The notes under the pieces were generated by a model. It did not search any database, was not told the origin of the DNA, and worked only from the letters and a program-made list of their open reading frames with translations. A stretch of 13,135 nt of DNA from Planctomycetota bacterium (GTDB taxonomy: Bacteria > Planctomycetota > UBA11346): NCBI GenBank assembly GCA_013821615.1, contig JACDGQ010000039.1, forward strand, positions 1-13,135, given 5' to 3'. Positions within the stretch are counted from its first letter, which is position 1, and each line of letters starts with the position of its first letter. This document shows positions 12,373 to 13,135 of the stretch, piece after piece. The position numbers were made by a program, and so were the translations under genes.

Positions 12373-12466
12373 CTGTAAAGGCCCGGGGGGCCGGCGGGTG
12401 GGGGAAACTCCAACATCGCACCGAGGTGCATTCCTGGTAAGCTGCCTTGTACCCAGCGGAGGTTCC

Positions 12467-12979
12467 ATGTCCCGCCTCGCCGTGCTCATCCTGACCAGCT
12501 GTCTGCTCTCCCCGACCCTGCTGTCCGCAGCCGCCGCCCCGGATGGCGGCAAGGCCCGGGCCAAGGGCATGCTGCCGATGTCCCTGGTCGAGCGCCTCGA
12601 CCGGCTCGGTGGCAACGGCAAGGAGGGGGACGACGCCCTCGCCGCCTGGGCCGCCCGCATCAAGGAGAAGCGTCCGGACGAGTTCGCCAAGCTCGACGCC
12701 GACGGCGACGGCACGATCAGCCCGGCCGAGGCCAAGGCCGCGCGCGATCACGCCGAAGAGTTGCTCAAGGACAACTATCCCGAGCTCTTCGCGCGCTTCG
12801 ACACCGATCACGACGGCCACCTCAGCCATGGCGAAGTCCAGGCCGCCCGCGAGGCCCTGCGCGCAGCCCGCAAGGATCGCCCGGCCGAGGGACATCCCGA
12901 ACCGGGATCAGCACCTGGTCCGGCCGCCCTCCCGGTCGAGGTCAAGGACCATCCGACCGGTCCCGCTCCGAAGTTCTGA
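12467..12979 (+). CDS. Secreted EF-hand calcium-binding protein
   Basis: A 170-residue protein with a signal peptide (about 1-24, hydrophobic LAVLILTSCLLSPTLLSAAAA). Two canonical EF-hand loops are present: DADGDGTISPAE (77-88) and DTDHDGHLSHGE (112-123), each with Asp at 1, 3 and 5, Gly at 6 and Glu at 12. The 35-residue spacing is normal for a paired EF-hand. Residues 25-70 are charged and helical. The C-terminal 35 residues are Pro-rich and probably disordered. Ca2+ binding is expected; partner and role are unknown. GGAGG lies four bases before the ATG at 12467, a rather short spacing. The gene is divergent from leuB. A 9-pair hairpin follows the stop. Confidence 0.88.
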   Translation: MSRLAVLILTSCLLSPTLLSAAAAPDGGKARAKGMLPMSLVERLDRLGGNGKEGDDALAAWAARIKEKRPDEFAKLDADGDGTISPAEAKAARDHAEELLKDNYPELFARFDTDHDGHLSHGEVQAAREALRAARKDRPAEGHPEPGSAPGPAALPVEVKDHPTGPAPKF

Positions 12980-12981
12980 GC

Positions 12982-13004
12982 GGCGCGCCGGTCGACGGTG
13001 CGCC
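12982..13004 (+). terminator. Possible terminator hairpin after the EF-hand gene
   Basis: GGCGCGCCG (12982-12990) pairs with CGGTGCGCC (12996-13004) around a five-base loop: nine pairs including one G-U. It begins three bases after the stop codon. No T-tract follows, so it is a weak call. Confidence 0.35.
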
Positions 13005-13135
13005 CTGTCGGGCAATGCCTGTAAACTTAGCGGGTAAGTTGATGTTCTGCAGGAGTTTGCGTAGTGGTTCCGGGAAATATTTTCATTGACAATGCCGGTG
13101 CTTCGAGGCGGCGGCCCGCATGGGAAAACCTCATG
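13005..13135. other. Gene-free right edge with small palindromes
   Basis: No gene is recognised. This stretch is less GC-rich than the rest. It holds AACTTA-GCGGG-TAAGTT (13024-13040, perfect six-base inverted arms), CATTG-A-CAATG (13084-13094) and a TTGACA hexamer (13086-13091) without a matching -10 box. ATGs at 13120 and 13133 could start a gene beyond the window. It is most likely the 5' regulatory region of the next gene. Confidence 0.4.

Noticed and set aside
12304..12400. T-box or leucine attenuator before leuB
   Set aside because: No leader peptide rich in leucine codons, no T-box sequence and no terminator with a T-tract are visible.
12304..12735. In-frame N-terminal extension of leuB on the minus strand
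   Set aside because: The extension crosses the divergent EF-hand gene, has no similarity to the family, and the ATG at 12303 has a good ribosome binding site and the usual LeuB start.
13086..13091. TTGACA as a complete promoter
   Set aside because: No acceptable -10 hexamer lies 15-19 bases downstream; that segment is GC only.

Overview
This window comes from a GC-rich Gram-negative (diderm) bacterium. The evidence is an inner-membrane-to-outer-membrane lipid transport cassette, an outer-membrane phospholipase, an OmpA-type lipoprotein, and strong G/C third-position bias in every gene. Haem is made by the C5 route (hemA). The phylum cannot be fixed from this sequence alone. Intergenic clusters of 7- to 9-base tandem repeats and a secreted EF-hand protein make me lean, weakly, towards Planctomycetota or a related PVC lineage.

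Layout, left to right: (1) the 5' half of pheT on the minus strand, running off the left edge. (2) A divergent spacer with an inverted pair of octamer arrays. (3) A plus-strand operon of five tightly packed genes: a NUDIX ADP-ribose pyrophosphatase, an MlaE permease, an MlaF ATPase, an MlaD-type MCE protein with a barrel-like C-terminal domain, and a PldA/OMPLA phospholipase. A 367-base repeat-filled gap splits it between mlaF and mlaD. (4) A minus-strand HdeD/DUF308-like membrane protein that overlaps the end of pldA tail to tail. (5) A plus-strand hemX-hemA pair. (6) A convergent spacer with nested inverted repeats. (7) A minus-strand pair, an OmpA/MotB-type lipoprotein followed by a rhomboid protease. 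(8) A 72-base heptamer array, then leuB on the minus strand. (9) A divergent plus-strand secreted EF-hand protein and a gene-free right edge.

The strongest biological theme is the operon. MlaE, MlaF and MlaD form an MCE lipid transporter, and OMPLA destroys phospholipids that reach the outer leaflet of the outer membrane. In E. coli, Mla and PldA are separate, partly redundant guardians of outer-membrane lipid asymmetry; here they sit in one transcription unit. No mlaA, mlaB or mlaC lies beside them, and MlaD carries its own helical stalk and barrel-like domain, which could replace some of the missing parts.

The second theme is the intergenic repeats. At least six spacers or gene edges carry short tandem repeats with different unit sequences, and three of these are arranged as facing inverted arrays separated by 63 to about 90 bases. 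They touch gene ends: the hemA stop codon lies in one, and the rhomboid stop codon abuts another. I see no tRNA, rRNA, CRISPR array, transposase or phage gene.
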